64,000 bases of DNA from Spirogloea muscicola. Lineage: Eukaryota; Streptophyta; Zygnematophyceae; Spirogloeales; Spirogloeaceae. The DNA is taken from positions 68,224 through 132,223 of the forward strand of contig WELB01000234.1 in the NCBI GenBank assembly GCA_009602725.1, given 5' to 3'. Positions within the stretch are counted from its first letter, which is position 1, and each line of letters begins with the position of its first letter. This document shows, piece after piece, positions 11,661-22,600 of this stretch. Under the pieces are notes generated by a model that was not told where the DNA came from, did not search any database, and was given only the letters and a program-made list of their open reading frames with translations. Position numbers and translations under genes: made by a program.

Positions 11661-12150
11661 GGAGCATTTGCGGGCTGGTGCAGGAGGTGGACTAGCCGCC
11701 TGATGGTGGTGCTACAGGGCGAGGACTTTGGCTATGCTGTGTGTGCAAGTTCTTCATATGCAGTGGCTTGGATCATATCCCTAAAGCTGAACCAAGAAGG
11801 ACACTGGGGCTTTCTTTAATGTGTAATTTTGTAAGACATGCCAGAAGTTCTAAGACAATGCACATACATAGTACCATCACTTCTGCCGTCTGCTGGGGTG
11901 TTGTACCTGTTCGTTGAAAGTGACCTTGTAAATATTTGTACCAGTCTGATAGATTTGAACAATGACTGCCCGTAATGTCTTACACAAGAACGAAAATACA
12001 CTTTTCAAATTTGGGAGGACTATGAAATTGCGTGATACAAGTATGCAGCATTTGGTCGGTAGTGGCTGACTGCTTTTGTCCTCTTGGAAGGGGCTTAAAT
12101 TTACGCGCTACCGTAGATGTTGGCCCTGTACTCAGAAGCCACGAGTTGGG
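11661..12150. other. Gene-free stretch
   Basis: No reading frame with family resemblance, no RNA gene and no clear repeat was seen here. Composition is more AT-rich than in the flanking repeat cluster. Confidence 0.5.
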
Positions 12151-12159
12151 CTAGAGTCA

Positions 12160-13080
12160 CGTCGTCCCCGCCCTCTGCAGAGCAATGTCAACCTGCTTAC
12201 CGCAGGCGACTTGGCACGGGCGATCACCACTGGCAACGAGTAGCACTCTCGCTCAAATGCCAGCGCACTTAGCCATATTCTGCCAGAGCTCGGCTTTTGT
12301 TGGCAAATCTGCAAGACTAGCACAAACGCACCCCAAGAGTTGCCTGCAACTGTGGGAATCATCTCACAAAATATAATATATGTGCTCTGCCCAGCAGCGA
12401 GCGCCTACGTCCTGGGCGGTGACTTGGACCATGTGCCCTGGGCGGTGACTTGGGCCGTCTACGAGCGTGCTGGTGCTGTGTGGATTGCTGATGCCCCAAC
12501 TAGAGCACTCCTTTGAGGGGCGGAGGGAGGGGGGGTTGCCCGGGGGAAAGCCAAGTCGCTGATGCAGGATGCAGCAGCTACAACCTCGTGAGCTGCATAT
12601 CTCCAATCTCAGCAGCAACCGCGGAAGATCCTTGGAGTTGGTGCTGCACATGATAGTCAGCGTCCCAAAGAGCCAGAGGGCTTGACGTTGGTAACTACAA
12701 AGTCGCGGTAGCAATGTCCTCTTGGCAATGGACGGGTACTGCCAGGTGGCTGCGGCGCATCGCGAGGTCCCGCCCATCATGCCAGCTGCACAGCAGGTCA
12801 CAACCTGCCTAAGCCCTGCACTTCAGATTGGCATCTCACAACCACTCCGTGCTGGCGAGGTCATCCTCGTGGCTGGAGTGTACCACAAAGTGTTGAGGCT
12901 CGTGCTCTCGCCTGCTCCTCTGCTCTTCTGCACGCTCATGATTCTTCCGAGGGCTGCCCTTTGTTGCAACAGACTCATGTGAGGGCTCCTTCACTTGGTG
13001 CAACACCTTCTGCAATGGCAGGTTCTGTCGCAGATGCTCAAGGGCTTTCTGGCGTGCAATGTGCGCTCGAATTGCTTAGG
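12160..13080 (-). CDS. Unassigned probable coding exons, minus strand
   Basis: Several minus-strand stretches look protein-coding, but I do not recognise the family. They are: about 12,855-13,075 (IRAHIARQKALEHLRQNL, then a charged segment with RKNHERAEEQRSRREHEPQH); about 12,675-12,800 (HDGRDLAMRRSHLAVPVHCQ); about 12,590-12,640 (TNSKDLPRLLLRLEI); and a possible C-terminus at about 12,165-12,300 (ARVLLVASGDRP..VDIALQRAGTT, then a stop). Plausible splice signals separate them. They begin only about 20 bases after the stop of the CAP gene on the same strand, so this may be the end of a separate gene or a decayed remnant. Exon joins and start are not established. A 16-base direct repeat, ctgggcggtgacttgg, occurs twice near 12,410-12,455. 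Confidence 0.3.
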
Positions 13081-13097
13081 ACAAGGCCCGCGGCACG

Positions 13098-14052
13098 TCA
13101 GTAGGGCCTCGTGCCGTCCACCACAGCGGCTGCAGGCCAGTAGTTGCACACGAAGTACTGTGCAGTACCGTTGATATCGCCACCAGTGTACGGGCACAGT
13201 GCCTGCAGCGACAAACGTCCCACTCCGTGCGAGAATATCACAAATCCTGGCCGAGCCAGGGGGCCGACTGGAACAGGCAGACGTGCGCTGCGGGAGGTTG
13301 ACGCGGCGGGTCGACGAGGATCGACAGGTTGGTCACCTCTGCGCAGCCAAAGGCGGTGGTGTTGCGCCACACCACTTGGAGAAACGCCGCGCAGTCCTGG
13401 CCTGCCGTGCACGCGTTGGCGTCCTCGTCGTACACCTTACCCTGCTCGATCCAAGCCTGCGTCGCAGAGCGGGGATTGTACCTGGCCCCAGCAGTTGCTC
13501 CGCTGAGACGCGGGTCGGCCTCTACGGTCTCTGCTGAAAACATAGCAGCGAGAAGGCAAGTGCGGTACCTGGCGAAGCTCTGGCCCACAACTCCATAGAA
13601 GACGTTCTCGCCAAAGCCCACATAGCCGGGATTGTAGCCGGGGGTGCAGCTCTCGCTGCCCGCGACGCGATCGGCTTGCTGCTGCGCGAATGCGGCCAGG
13701 TCCTTGCTCCACAGCAGCGGCCGACCACTGAAGAACCTGCGCCTGCATGGAGAAGCCCGCTGTGCAGGGTGAGTGAGGGTCACTTTGAGTTGGCTGAGGA
13801 GCGAGCGAGCGAGCGAGCGAGCGAGCGAGCGAGAGAGAGAGAGAGAGCGAGAGAGGGGGAGAGAGGGGGAAGGGGGGGGTTGTGCAGATGGCGGCGTACC
13901 TCAGAGGCGTACAAGCGACCGCCGAGCAGCGTGGCCCGCTCGCAGTGGGCAGCCGCGCCGAGCACCTCGCTGGCGTTGGGCTCGGAGCACGCCGGCCCGT
14001 ACAGGAACACCGTCCTGACGGCCGCGGCGCCGGGGTCGTCGCCGGAGAGCAT
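13098..14052 (-). CDS. CAP/PR-1 (SCP) domain protein A
   Basis: CAP-superfamily (pathogenesis-related 1) proteins are secreted and often bind sterols or act in defence or wall biology. Exons: 13900-14052 or further upstream (ends ..GGRLYASE), 13569-13759 (LLWSKDLAAFAQQQADRV, GFGENVFYG), 13337-13481 (QAWIEQGKVYDEDANAC, CAAFLQVVWRNT, FGCAE), 13098-13202 (CPYTGG..AQYFVCNYWP, then TGA). The CAP signatures GENVFY, QVVWRNTT.FGC and VCNYWP are all present. An 87-base segment between exons 2 and 3 is bounded by GT..AG and has no stop; skipping it restores normal family spacing. The first in-frame ATG is at 14050-14052, but the frame stays open upstream and no signal peptide is visible, so an upstream exon may be lost near the gap. 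It is a paralogue of protein B at 17.9-19.4 kb. Confidence 0.8.
13798..13885. repeat. GCGA/GA microsatellite
   Basis: This is a run of (GAGC)n changing to (GA)n and then G-rich sequence in the first intron of CAP gene A. Confidence 0.9.
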
Positions 14053-14221
14053 GGCCGCCACCGCTGTGCACGCCGGGGTGGCCTCTCGGCCCCCGCCGCT
14101 CTCCCGGCTGCGGCGAAGGCGCAGTTCGGGGAGAGAGATGAGGCGGCTATGCCGGCATACCGCCCGCCCCGAGGCGCAGCGCCGGACCTCCTGTCGAGGC
14201 GCGCCGCCCGCAGTCCAGACT

Positions 14222-14285
14222 TACGGCGGCGGCGCTGGCGGCGGCGGCGCTGGCGGCGGCGGCGGCGGCGGCTGCGGAGGCTGGC
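14222..14285. repeat. GGC trinucleotide repeat
   Basis: This is an imperfect (GGC)n tract with CTG interruptions upstream of CAP gene A. It has low-complexity reading frames only. Confidence 0.85.
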
Positions 14286-14631
14286 CGTCGAGGGTGTGAA
14301 GCCCGGCCTGGGGGTCACCCGAGGAAATGTAGACGCCCCGCGTCGAAGCTTGACGCAATGCCCCCCGATAGCGGGAGGAAAGTAGCTCAGGCTCCGGGGG
14401 CGGGAGGGCTTCGAGGAAATCCGTCGAGAGCTGACGCGGCCAGCTGCGAGGCGGTTTTTTGCTCTTCGAAATCGTTCATAAACACCCTCGACATTCACCC
14501 GGCTGCCTTTTAATATCAGCAGCCGCGTTCGTCTATCTTTTCTCCTGAGGAAATTCCTCGAAGAGGCAACCCCCTTCCTCAGCCCGCGTTCTCCACCAGC
14601 CCAGGGACCCCGCCGCCGCCATGGACGACGA

Positions 14632-14670
<39 letters not shown>

Positions 14671-14676
14671 TGGCGC
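14286..14676. other. Gene-free stretch up to the gap, ending in a (GCC)n run
   Basis: From about 14,630 a GCC repeat runs directly into the N gap. The apparent plus-strand reading frame there (MDDD followed by poly-Ala) is simple repeat next to unknown sequence and is not called as a gene. The string taatatcagcagccgc at 14,508 recurs at 5,338, so part may be repeat-derived. Confidence 0.5.
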
Positions 14677-15369
14677 NNNNNNNNNNNNNNNNNNNNNNNN
14701 NNNNNNNNNNNNNNNNNNNNNNNNNNNNNNNNNNNNNNNNNNNNNNNNNNNNNNNNNNNNNNNNNNNNNNNNNNNNNNNNNNNNNNNNNNNNNNNNNNNN
14801 NNNNNNNNNNNNNNNNNNNNNNNNNNNNNNNNNNNNNNNNNNNNNNNNNNNNNNNNNNNNNNNNNNNNNNNNNNNNNNNNNNNNNNNNNNNNNNNNNNNN
14901 NNNNNNNNNNNNNNNNNNNNNNNNNNNNNNNNNNNNNNNNNNNNNNNNNNNNNNNNNNNNNNNNNNNNNNNNNNNNNNNNNNNNNNNNNNNNNNNNNNNN
15001 NNNNNNNNNNNNNNNNNNNNNNNNNNNNNNNNNNNNNNNNNNNNNNNNNNNNNNNNNNNNNNNNNNNNNNNNNNNNNNNNNNNNNNNNNNNNNNNNNNNN
15101 NNNNNNNNNNNNNNNNNNNNNNNNNNNNNNNNNNNNNNNNNNNNNNNNNNNNNNNNNNNNNNNNNNNNNNNNNNNNNNNNNNNNNNNNNNNNNNNNNNNN
15201 NNNNNNNNNNNNNNNNNNNNNNNNNNNNNNNNNNNNNNNNNNNNNNNNNNNNNNNNNNNNNNNNNNNNNNNNNNNNNNNNNNNNNNNNNNNNNNNNNNNN
15301 NNNNNNNNNNNNNNNNNNNNNNNNNNNNNNNNNNNNNNNNNNNNNNNNNNNNNNNNNNNNNNNNNNNNN
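14677..15369. other. Assembly gap (693 N)
   Basis: A run of N between the (GCC)n tract and the last visible exon of the SPIKE1-like gene. The missing DHR-2 core of that gene would need more coding sequence than this gap length offers, so the gap size may be underestimated. Confidence 0.99.
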
Positions 15370-15386
15370 CTGGACCAACTACTAAC

Positions 15387-17687
15387 CAGAAGAAATAGCA
15401 AGCTCCACTTGGGCTGTGTCCAAAGGCAGCTGGATGGGATTCACTTTCCACAGACGCTCCAGCCTCACGGCATCCCATATGGACTCTTTCCGAATCACCA
15501 GCGCCTGCGCAAAGATCTTGGTCCCTATATTAGCAATCCAGAGGCCCAAGCATCTGGTCACCCACCCAACACTGGCAAGTCACTTGCCAACAATGAGAGG
15601 GTGAGGCCCTGACCCTTGTAACCACAGATGCCACTGCCATGGAAGCCTGGGCAGCCTCCGCCCAGGCCTGAGTCTCCTGATGACTGGAGCACAGGTGCAT
15701 CAACCACATCAAGTGCAGGTCGGGTACATGAGCATATGCTCTGGCCAATGCCACGTAGCTCTCGGCCATGGCATATAGGTCCTCACTGCCAAGAAAAATC
15801 TGCCGCCAGACACCAGGCGAGAATAGCAAAGGCTTCAGCAGAGGGCATTAGCACCACGACAGAAGGAGGAGGCCCAACCTCCCTGAATGGTAGTGCAGCC
15901 AAGAAGATATGGAGGATGCCTTTCCAAGTGCGCGTTACGATCTTTGGAATGTGCTTGTTGCAATGTGGGCAGCACCTGCCGCGAATGGTCCAGGAATGCC
16001 TCAAGCACGCCTTGGAGCGTACACCTCAGGTCCTTGACGCCTTCCCATTGCCACCTGGTCGAAGGAGGGCCATCTTGGCAATGTGAGCTCAGAGGCTGGC
16101 AAGCAGCAGATGCTGGTCGCTCAAAGCATTTCCTGCATGGCATGGCAGCGGGCAACTGGAGCCGCTAGAAGCTGGACACGTAATGGCCACCAAGCTGTGC
16201 TTACGCTTTCTCGCCAACAGCGTCATCAATGGTCATGTCGCAGACCTGCTCCGGCAGGCCGCAGTCCGCCGGGCTCTGCAGTCATGCAGCCTGGCTTAGG
16301 AAGCTCAGGCAGCACGAGCACGCTGCCGGCTTGGAGCAGGTACGTCATGTCAAAATGCAGCAGAAGGAGCGGACAGGAGGAGTAGTACCTGGATCCCCAG
16401 CTGTGCCAGCGACATGCGCAGGCGATCCACATCGCCTGTCTCGACGAGGTTGTCATCAGGAGTACGCTCCAGCACTCGCAAGTCCGAGAGCAGCTCGGAG
16501 AGCGTCATGGTCAACATCACTCGCATACGCTCAATGCTGCCCAGGTACGCTGCCGCCGTCTGTCCAGACAATGCTCATGGCGCCCATCAGTACCAACCAC
16601 AGTGGGTTGCACAGTCATCCACGACGAGCATAGCTGAGCCAGACGTCTCAGAAGAAGGACCAGAGCATCTGGAGCCACTCACTCGACAGACAATCTGCAG
16701 AGCCAGCACCGCGTGCTTGCGGAGGACGTCGTTCTGGGAGAGCATGAGGCGCATGAGCTGGAAGAACATCTCCCGTAGCAGCCGATTGTTCGTGGAGTGC
16801 AGCAGGAGATCCCCGTGCTCCTCAAAGAGCTGCGCAAACATGGGCATGAACTGCCGCCAGGCTTCGATGGTCTGGCCCTGGGACAGGAATGATGCCACCA
16901 TGCCTGGTATGCCCTCCATGCGCTCGCCCTCCTCCCTGAGCGCTGCAGCAGTCCTGCTGTTGCCGCGCAAAAGGTTGCCCAGCTTCGGTAGGTCGAGCTT
17001 CACCAGGCTGGCCTCACTCGCCTGCTCACGAGGAGGCGGACATTGCACCCGCCGACCGATCAGGGACGAGGTCAGCAACGTAGGCAGTTCCGGCACCTGC
17101 CCTGGCAGCAAGAGCAGATGGTGAGCTAGGTGCAGCCTAGCCTGAGCAACGGCACGCCGTGTACGTCCTACCTGGGCCTTCATTTGCAGGATAGCAGGGG
17201 ACGGTGGGCTCAGAGACATGGGAGCAGGCCACACAAGCATGCCCTTGGGTTGCGGGCTGTCGGCCTCCAGCTGGCGCAGATGATGGCGGGCGGCTGGCTC
17301 AGGCACCGAGTCGACGCTGTGCGAGCGCTGCAGCAGAGGCCGTGGATGATTGACGAACCCCAGTGGGCTGCTCGACTGGCTGCCCACCTCGGGGCTACTC
17401 TCTGCCTCTGTGCCCAAGCTGGTACTGATGGGCCCGCTGTGGCTCACTGCCGGTGGTGGTCTCGGCGGGCTTGCCAAGGCGAGCATGTTGCCAGCCGAGG
17501 AAGCGTGCGGCATTCCTGGGGACGGGGTCAGGGGCCTTCTTGAGCTGGGCAGGAATCCATCTCCTCCCAAGGGGGCTCTCATTTGGCGCAGCGCCTGGGG
17601 CGTGGACAGCAAGCCTGAGGCCCAGGCGGGGCTCTCCTCCCCAGTCTCGCAGGAGGATGCCTCTGAGCCTGCGTCCCGCGAGCTCAT
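15387..17687 (-). CDS. SPK1: SPIKE1-like DOCK-family RhoGEF, fragment
   Basis: SPIKE1 activates ROP GTPases through its DHR-2 domain and shapes actin and cell form. The exons match the middle of plant SPK1: 16683-17687 or slightly further 5' (NNRLLREMFFQLMRLML, NDVLRKHAVLALQI); 16389-16559 (RMRVMLTMTLSELLSDLRVL, ETGDVDRLRMSLAQL); 16205-16275 (ADCGLPEQVCDM); about 16000-16060 (WEGVKDLRCTLQGVLEAFL); 15623-15800 (AESYVALARAYAHVPDLHLM, the DHR-2 entry); 15387-15504 (ALVIRKESIWDAVRLERL). Plant SPK1 has about 1,800 residues. The N-terminal half or more (including DHR-1) has no room here because CAP gene B starts 0.25 kb upstream, and the DHR-2 core would fall in the gap. The frame upstream of 17,687 is closed by a TGA unless an acceptor near 17,760 is used. 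Either a truncated copy or a mis-joined scaffold. Confidence 0.75.
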
Positions 17688-17909
17688 CGACTCATTGTGC
17701 AGGTGCAGGTGACTGTGGCCAGTGCTGCTGCGGCTGGGGCTGGTCTCATCGGCCCCATCCTCTGCAGCAGGAGGTTGTGTGAGCGGTCATTGAAGTTGCA
17801 CAGGAGGCGAGTGCAACCAGCCTGGCATGAAGGCCGGATCAGCGAAATTCCACAATAATCAGAATTTATCTTTCGATGTTGCCTGCCCTGATGGAGGTCA
17901 GCCTCTTAA

Positions 17910-19355
17910 AAACCCCCTCCCGCTGCCTCGGTGCTCCCGCCCGCCGCCGCTGCCGCCGCCCGCGCGCCCGCTCGAGGCGGCGGCGGCAAGTGCGGCCCGC
18001 GGTACCTGGCCATTGTCGTGCTGCTCCTCACCAGCCTCTCTGGTGAGCTGCGCCGCCGCCGCGCCGCTGTGCGCCGCAGCGGCCTGCAGAAGTGCGTCCT
18101 TGGTGGAGCAGCGTCGCCCTCAGCGCTCACCTCTGCACGCCCCGCGCCGCGCCGCGCCTGGCCTGCAGGCACCATCGCCAGGAGGGAGCCCGTCGTCGCT
18201 GCCGCCGCGGACGACGGCCGCCGCGGAGCGAGGCCCAGCCCTCCGCCTCTGGTCTTCCGGGTGAGCTCGCACGCGGGGCGCCAGAGTCTCGGAGCCTCCG
18301 CAGGCGACCCAGAGTGGCCAGCTTGCCTCCAGACCCGCTGAACGCGCCAATCACAGTGACACACTGTCTTAGCTCAACCACCTCCTTTGGCCTTGTCTTC
18401 GCCGCCCCCCCAGACATATGCCGACGGCCGCAACGGCACGGCTGAGGCGTGGATCGCCCGCGTCTTGGAGGAGGCCAGCACCAGGCGCAAGCTCTACGAC
18501 GCGCTGACCATTCGTAGATGGGTTGAGGGCCACAACAAGGAGAGGTGCGCTCCTTCCGCGACGTGCCGAGCATTGCGTCAAGGGCTGCTGGATTCCTGCA
18601 TCTGCCCCTGGCCGAGCATTGGCGGCGATTGCGCTGCGGCCCTTTGTCTGCGGTGCTCTGGCGACCTGGGGTCGAGGACCTTGCCAAGATGCGTGCATCT
18701 CAACGTACTCTTCCTCTGGTGCGTCACTGGTGCATCAGGGAGAAGCACTACCAGGATGCGCCGCTAGTCTGGGACAAGGCTGTGGCGCGGTATGCACAGG
18801 CGCATGGGGGTTCGGTGCAGAACAACGCCAACTGCGCGCCCGAATTCAACGAGGACAATGACAAGTACGGCGAGAACCTATACTGGGCTGTGTACGAGCA
18901 CGGGCAAGACCCCTGGTCGGTGCAAGAGACAGTGCGCGAGTGGGTCCAGCAGGGCCGCAACTACGACCATGATGAGAACAGGTGCGAGGACGGCGAGGAC
19001 TGCGCTGCATACCTGCAGGTTGTGTGGCGGGACACCAAGATGGTTGGCTGCGGCGAGGTGCATTGTCTGCCATCCTTCCATCCCTGCGTCCTCCCTGACG
19101 GGAGGAGTCACGGCATCAGCAGCTTGTCTGTTGCATGCAAATGTAGTCAACTTGGATTTGGAAAGCCTGCTACCAATATCTTCATTCATTGCAAGCCACC
19201 CAGGTGAGATTGTTTTACTCTGACTCTTTAATGTGTTAACCTGCTCACAGGTGTACTGCCCATACCATGGGGACTTCAAAGGCGTTGCGCAGTTCTTTGT
19301 TTGCAACTATTACCCACCGGCACTTATAGAGCCTGGCCACCCCAGGCCATATTGA
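17910..19355 (+). CDS. CAP/PR-1 (SCP) domain protein B, signal-anchored
   Basis: Exons: about 17910-18042, 18169-18260, 18414-18544, 18739-19057, 19251-19355; all phases agree from exon 1 on. Exon 1 encodes a hydrophobic segment (YLAIVVLLLTSLSG) fit for a signal peptide or anchor. Exon 3 gives RRWVEGHNKER, and exon 4 the CAP core: PLVWDKAVARYAQAHG, YGENLYWAV, TVREWVQQGRNYDHDENRC, CAAYLQVVWRDTKMVGCGE. Exon 5 gives CPYHGDFKGVAQFFVCNYYP and TGA. CAP hallmark residues (the His of AQAHG, the Glu of GENLY) are present. No ATG occurs in the exon-1 frame after the stop at 17907; the first candidate is GTG at 17931, so the true start (small upstream exon, non-AUG start or sequence error in this GC-rich stretch) is open. 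Head-to-head with CAP gene A. Confidence 0.8.
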
Positions 19356-19658
19356 AGCCACAGCCGGCAAGCTGCCATTAGTCAGATGCTACAAAGGGTT
19401 GCACTTTAGTCCAGACTTGCACCAGCGCTCCTTGCTATCAAAGACTTGTGCCACATTGCAGTCTTAGCATCCTCCACCAAGACAATGTCCTTGACAGATT
19501 CATTAAAACAAGGTCATATAGCCACCTGATTAGACACCTCATGCATGTGCAGCCTGGCAGTAGTAGTCACCAGGGATAAAAGCAGGTAAAAAAGCTGCTT
19601 CAAATATAGGAACCCCAGGCCAGCGATGCTGCTGAACTCTGCAGGTGTTTAGTTGGCC
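19356..19658. other. Convergent intergenic spacer
   Basis: 303 bases between the stop of CAP gene B (+) and the stop of SAC3 (-), presumably both 3' UTRs. No further feature was seen. Confidence 0.6.
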
Positions 19659-22600
19659 TTAATTACATCTCCTATAACATGCTCGAGCTCCTTCCGCACT
19701 GACACCTGGACCTTGTGGCACTGCCAAAAGGAGATCCTCAAACCTGTTGGCAGCGTTGACCTCAAGCATTCGCTCAACTCTATTGGTCAGGGGGGCTTCC
19801 TGGCCAACCTCTAAGTTGCCAGTGCCCCCTGCTGCTGCCTGCTCAGACTGCTCCAAAGAAAGTGCCTTGAAAGAGTCCGCATGTGTGGAAGGCAGCATGT
19901 TGTAGGACGATGAAACCACATCTCCAACCGAGAGGTTGTCGTCAACCAATGGCTGGTAGCTGCTCAGCAGTGCCCTCTGCTGAGCTATCAAATTGCTCAC
20001 CTCGCCAAGCACCGACCTGTACTTGTCTTCTGCTGCTGTAGTTGCAGCATGCACCTTACTGAGCTGCTCGCTCACGGCCACCCTGCGCTTCCTTCTCTCT
20101 ACGATGATGTCCTCCCAGTGCTCCTCTCCTCCATGCTCCTTGCGCTTTGCCCTCAAAGGGGTGCTCAGCCCCTCCAGATCCAATCTTGGAGTCTCTACAT
20201 GTCTGTCTGCTGTCAATGGCGTGGAGAAGGGGCAGAGCTCCTCGTCGGCAGCTGCTGCTAGGGCACCCAGCCAGATCTCTTCTGAGCTATCATAGGTCAA
20301 TGTCACTCGTACCAACTCTGCCTGCTTGCGCGACTTGGTGACCGTTGAGCTTGATCTCCAAGGTGTGCTGCCATCCTGTACTTCTGCCCGGAACACCCGC
20401 AGCGCAGCTCGAGGAGTCGTCACTGCAATAGGAGAAGCCCCGAGCATCTCTCCTTCCCCAGCACCTGCCTTCAAATGCCAGCCTTGTTCCTCTGCAATGG
20501 CAGCTGACTCGCCTTGGTTCTTTTCAAGCTCAACGACAGGTGTGAGGGTTGGCAGTGTGCTCCTCATTACCTCCTCAGCAAAAGCAAGCCTCCTTTCGTC
20601 CTCGTCCATCTCATCCATAGTGCCAGAGCTCAGTGCACCCTGCGCACCCCGCAAGAGGGCCAAATGGCTGTAAATGATGTGCTCAAAGGGATCACAGAAG
20701 GCGAGAGCATAACAGCCACAAGGACGAGCTCAGCAGCCATGCTCACCACGTAGACCATAAGGGGGGGCTCCCCAGTAAGGGCAGCCAGGCGGAGGTTGAA
20801 GATCTCCAGGAAAATGGCGCCCCACCTGGGCTGCACAGGATGCGGGCTGAATGCCCAAGCCAGGGCGCTTTTTTCCCACCGACTGACCTCCTTCCAAGCT
20901 CCATCTTGCAGAGTTGCGGCAAGGTAATTACGCAGGCGAGTCTGCATGAGGCTAATCTGGGCGGCAATATCTGCCTTCCCTGCAGCTGGTGTCGGACTCG
21001 GCCAACCTTGGCAAGAAATCTCGTCTCCTACTCTGGGGGACTGCTGATTCCATGCCCATAAGTTCCCCGAGCTGTGGCTGCTAGTCGAGGCATCAAAGAG
21101 AGGAAGCCTAAGGGCCTGGATAGTTCTCAAGATAGAGTCCAACATCGCGACACTGCTCCAGCCAACGGGCGGCAAGGTGGATCGCGCCCACAAGTGGAAG
21201 GGGCTGGGCTCAAGGTTCCTAATTTCTGGCGGAGGCCACCCTGGAGGCGCCATACGCCCCGTAGTGGCGACCTGATACAGCACCAAAAGCTAGCACGATA
21301 AGAGTGCGCCGTATGTCAACCAGCGTCAATAAGAGGAGGCAGATGGCAGGGACATAGGCAGTATGTGGAACCATACGAGGCTTCACTGATCCTCTGGAGA
21401 GAAGGGCCTTGGCATTGATGCTGGTTGTGTACCTTGTCTGCTGCCTTTGCCAGAGCCCGGTTGAAAATGGCAATGCACCTTTCCGGGGTGACCTTGCTTG
21501 GATCCATGGCCAGAAGAAGCTTACAATGAGGCTCCAAAAGCTCCTGCACAAGCAGCTGTGCATGTACCTGTCGCAGTGCCGGCTGATGTGGTGCATTGTC
21601 GGCCATCCATATCAACCCGTGTCGCAAAGGTGCTTCGGCCAGGTAACCAGCCTCCTGCCCCCTCGCCTCCTGCAAGGCCTGTGGCATGGGCAAGTGACTT
21701 CGTGTACGTGTCTCCTTCCAAGTCGAGAGTGAAGGCACTATTACGCACCGCCCTGCAGTAAGGGACAACATTGGCTAACAGAGGAGTCCACCTCCGAGCT
21801 TTAATACGCACCTGCATCGGCGCAGCGGCGTTCAACAGAGGCGCCCTCTGAACGCGGCCCTGCATGGCGTGCCTGCTGCCAGCGGAGGCATCGTCGTTGG
21901 TCGCTGACCACCCCTGCCCGACCTCTTGTTCCGTTACCACAGTGATTCTCCAGCATGACACTCGACCTCGGTCCAGGCTGGCCAAGCCCAGCCCTTGCGC
22001 AAGATTGTGCTCGCCTTCGCTTGGGGCTCTGCGGCATAGCACCAGGAGGGGCACTTGCGACCTGGGGAGCAGGCAATTGACCATGGCCTGCAACCGTCGT
22101 CTCTCAAGTGCCAGCGGGCTGTCCTCGGCCACAAGGAAGATGAGGCCCGACACACCCTTTGCTGGCTGAGGAGACGCCACTGCCGTCTTGGTGAAACTCA
22201 CATCCTCCCCAATGAACCATAGGTGCTCACCCTGTCCACGCATGGCTGCACTTGTGCGCTCCTCGCCCGTCTCTGTGACCTCTGCAAGATAATTTATATT
22301 TGCTCTGCGCTGCTCATGAGACTGGCAGCCTCCTTCTTGACTCAACTTGGCCCACAACCACCTTGAAGGCAAGGACCTTCTACTTTGCTCGCCCTGCAAG
22401 TTGCAACAGCTTACTCAGTGCCTGGCTTGTGCGTGCTACAGCATTCAACTTCAAGTGCAGCTTGGAGAACAGCTGTAGCCGAGATTTGCAAGGTTACAAA
22501 CAGTGCATGAGCTCGAATCAATGCAGAGGCAGGGCTTCACGAACTTTGCTGCCAAGTGACGGAGAATCGTGCAAGCGGGAGGCCACAAGAAGCTTCCACA

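Noticed and set aside
13482-13568. 87-base in-frame segment in CAP gene A taken as coding
   Set aside because: It begins with GTACCG and ends with GGCCAG, is a multiple of three, and its removal restores the usual CAP spacing between GENVFYG and the following helix. It is treated as an intron, though retention would stay in frame.
14621-15385. Plus-strand frame starting MDDD with poly-alanine
   Set aside because: It is a (GCC)n repeat running into the N gap; no family resemblance, and no end can be seen.
13437-15401. A 654-codon minus-strand reading frame
   Set aside because: More than a third is unknown sequence (N). The rest is an Arg-rich shadow of the CAP gene and the GC-rich repeats in another frame.
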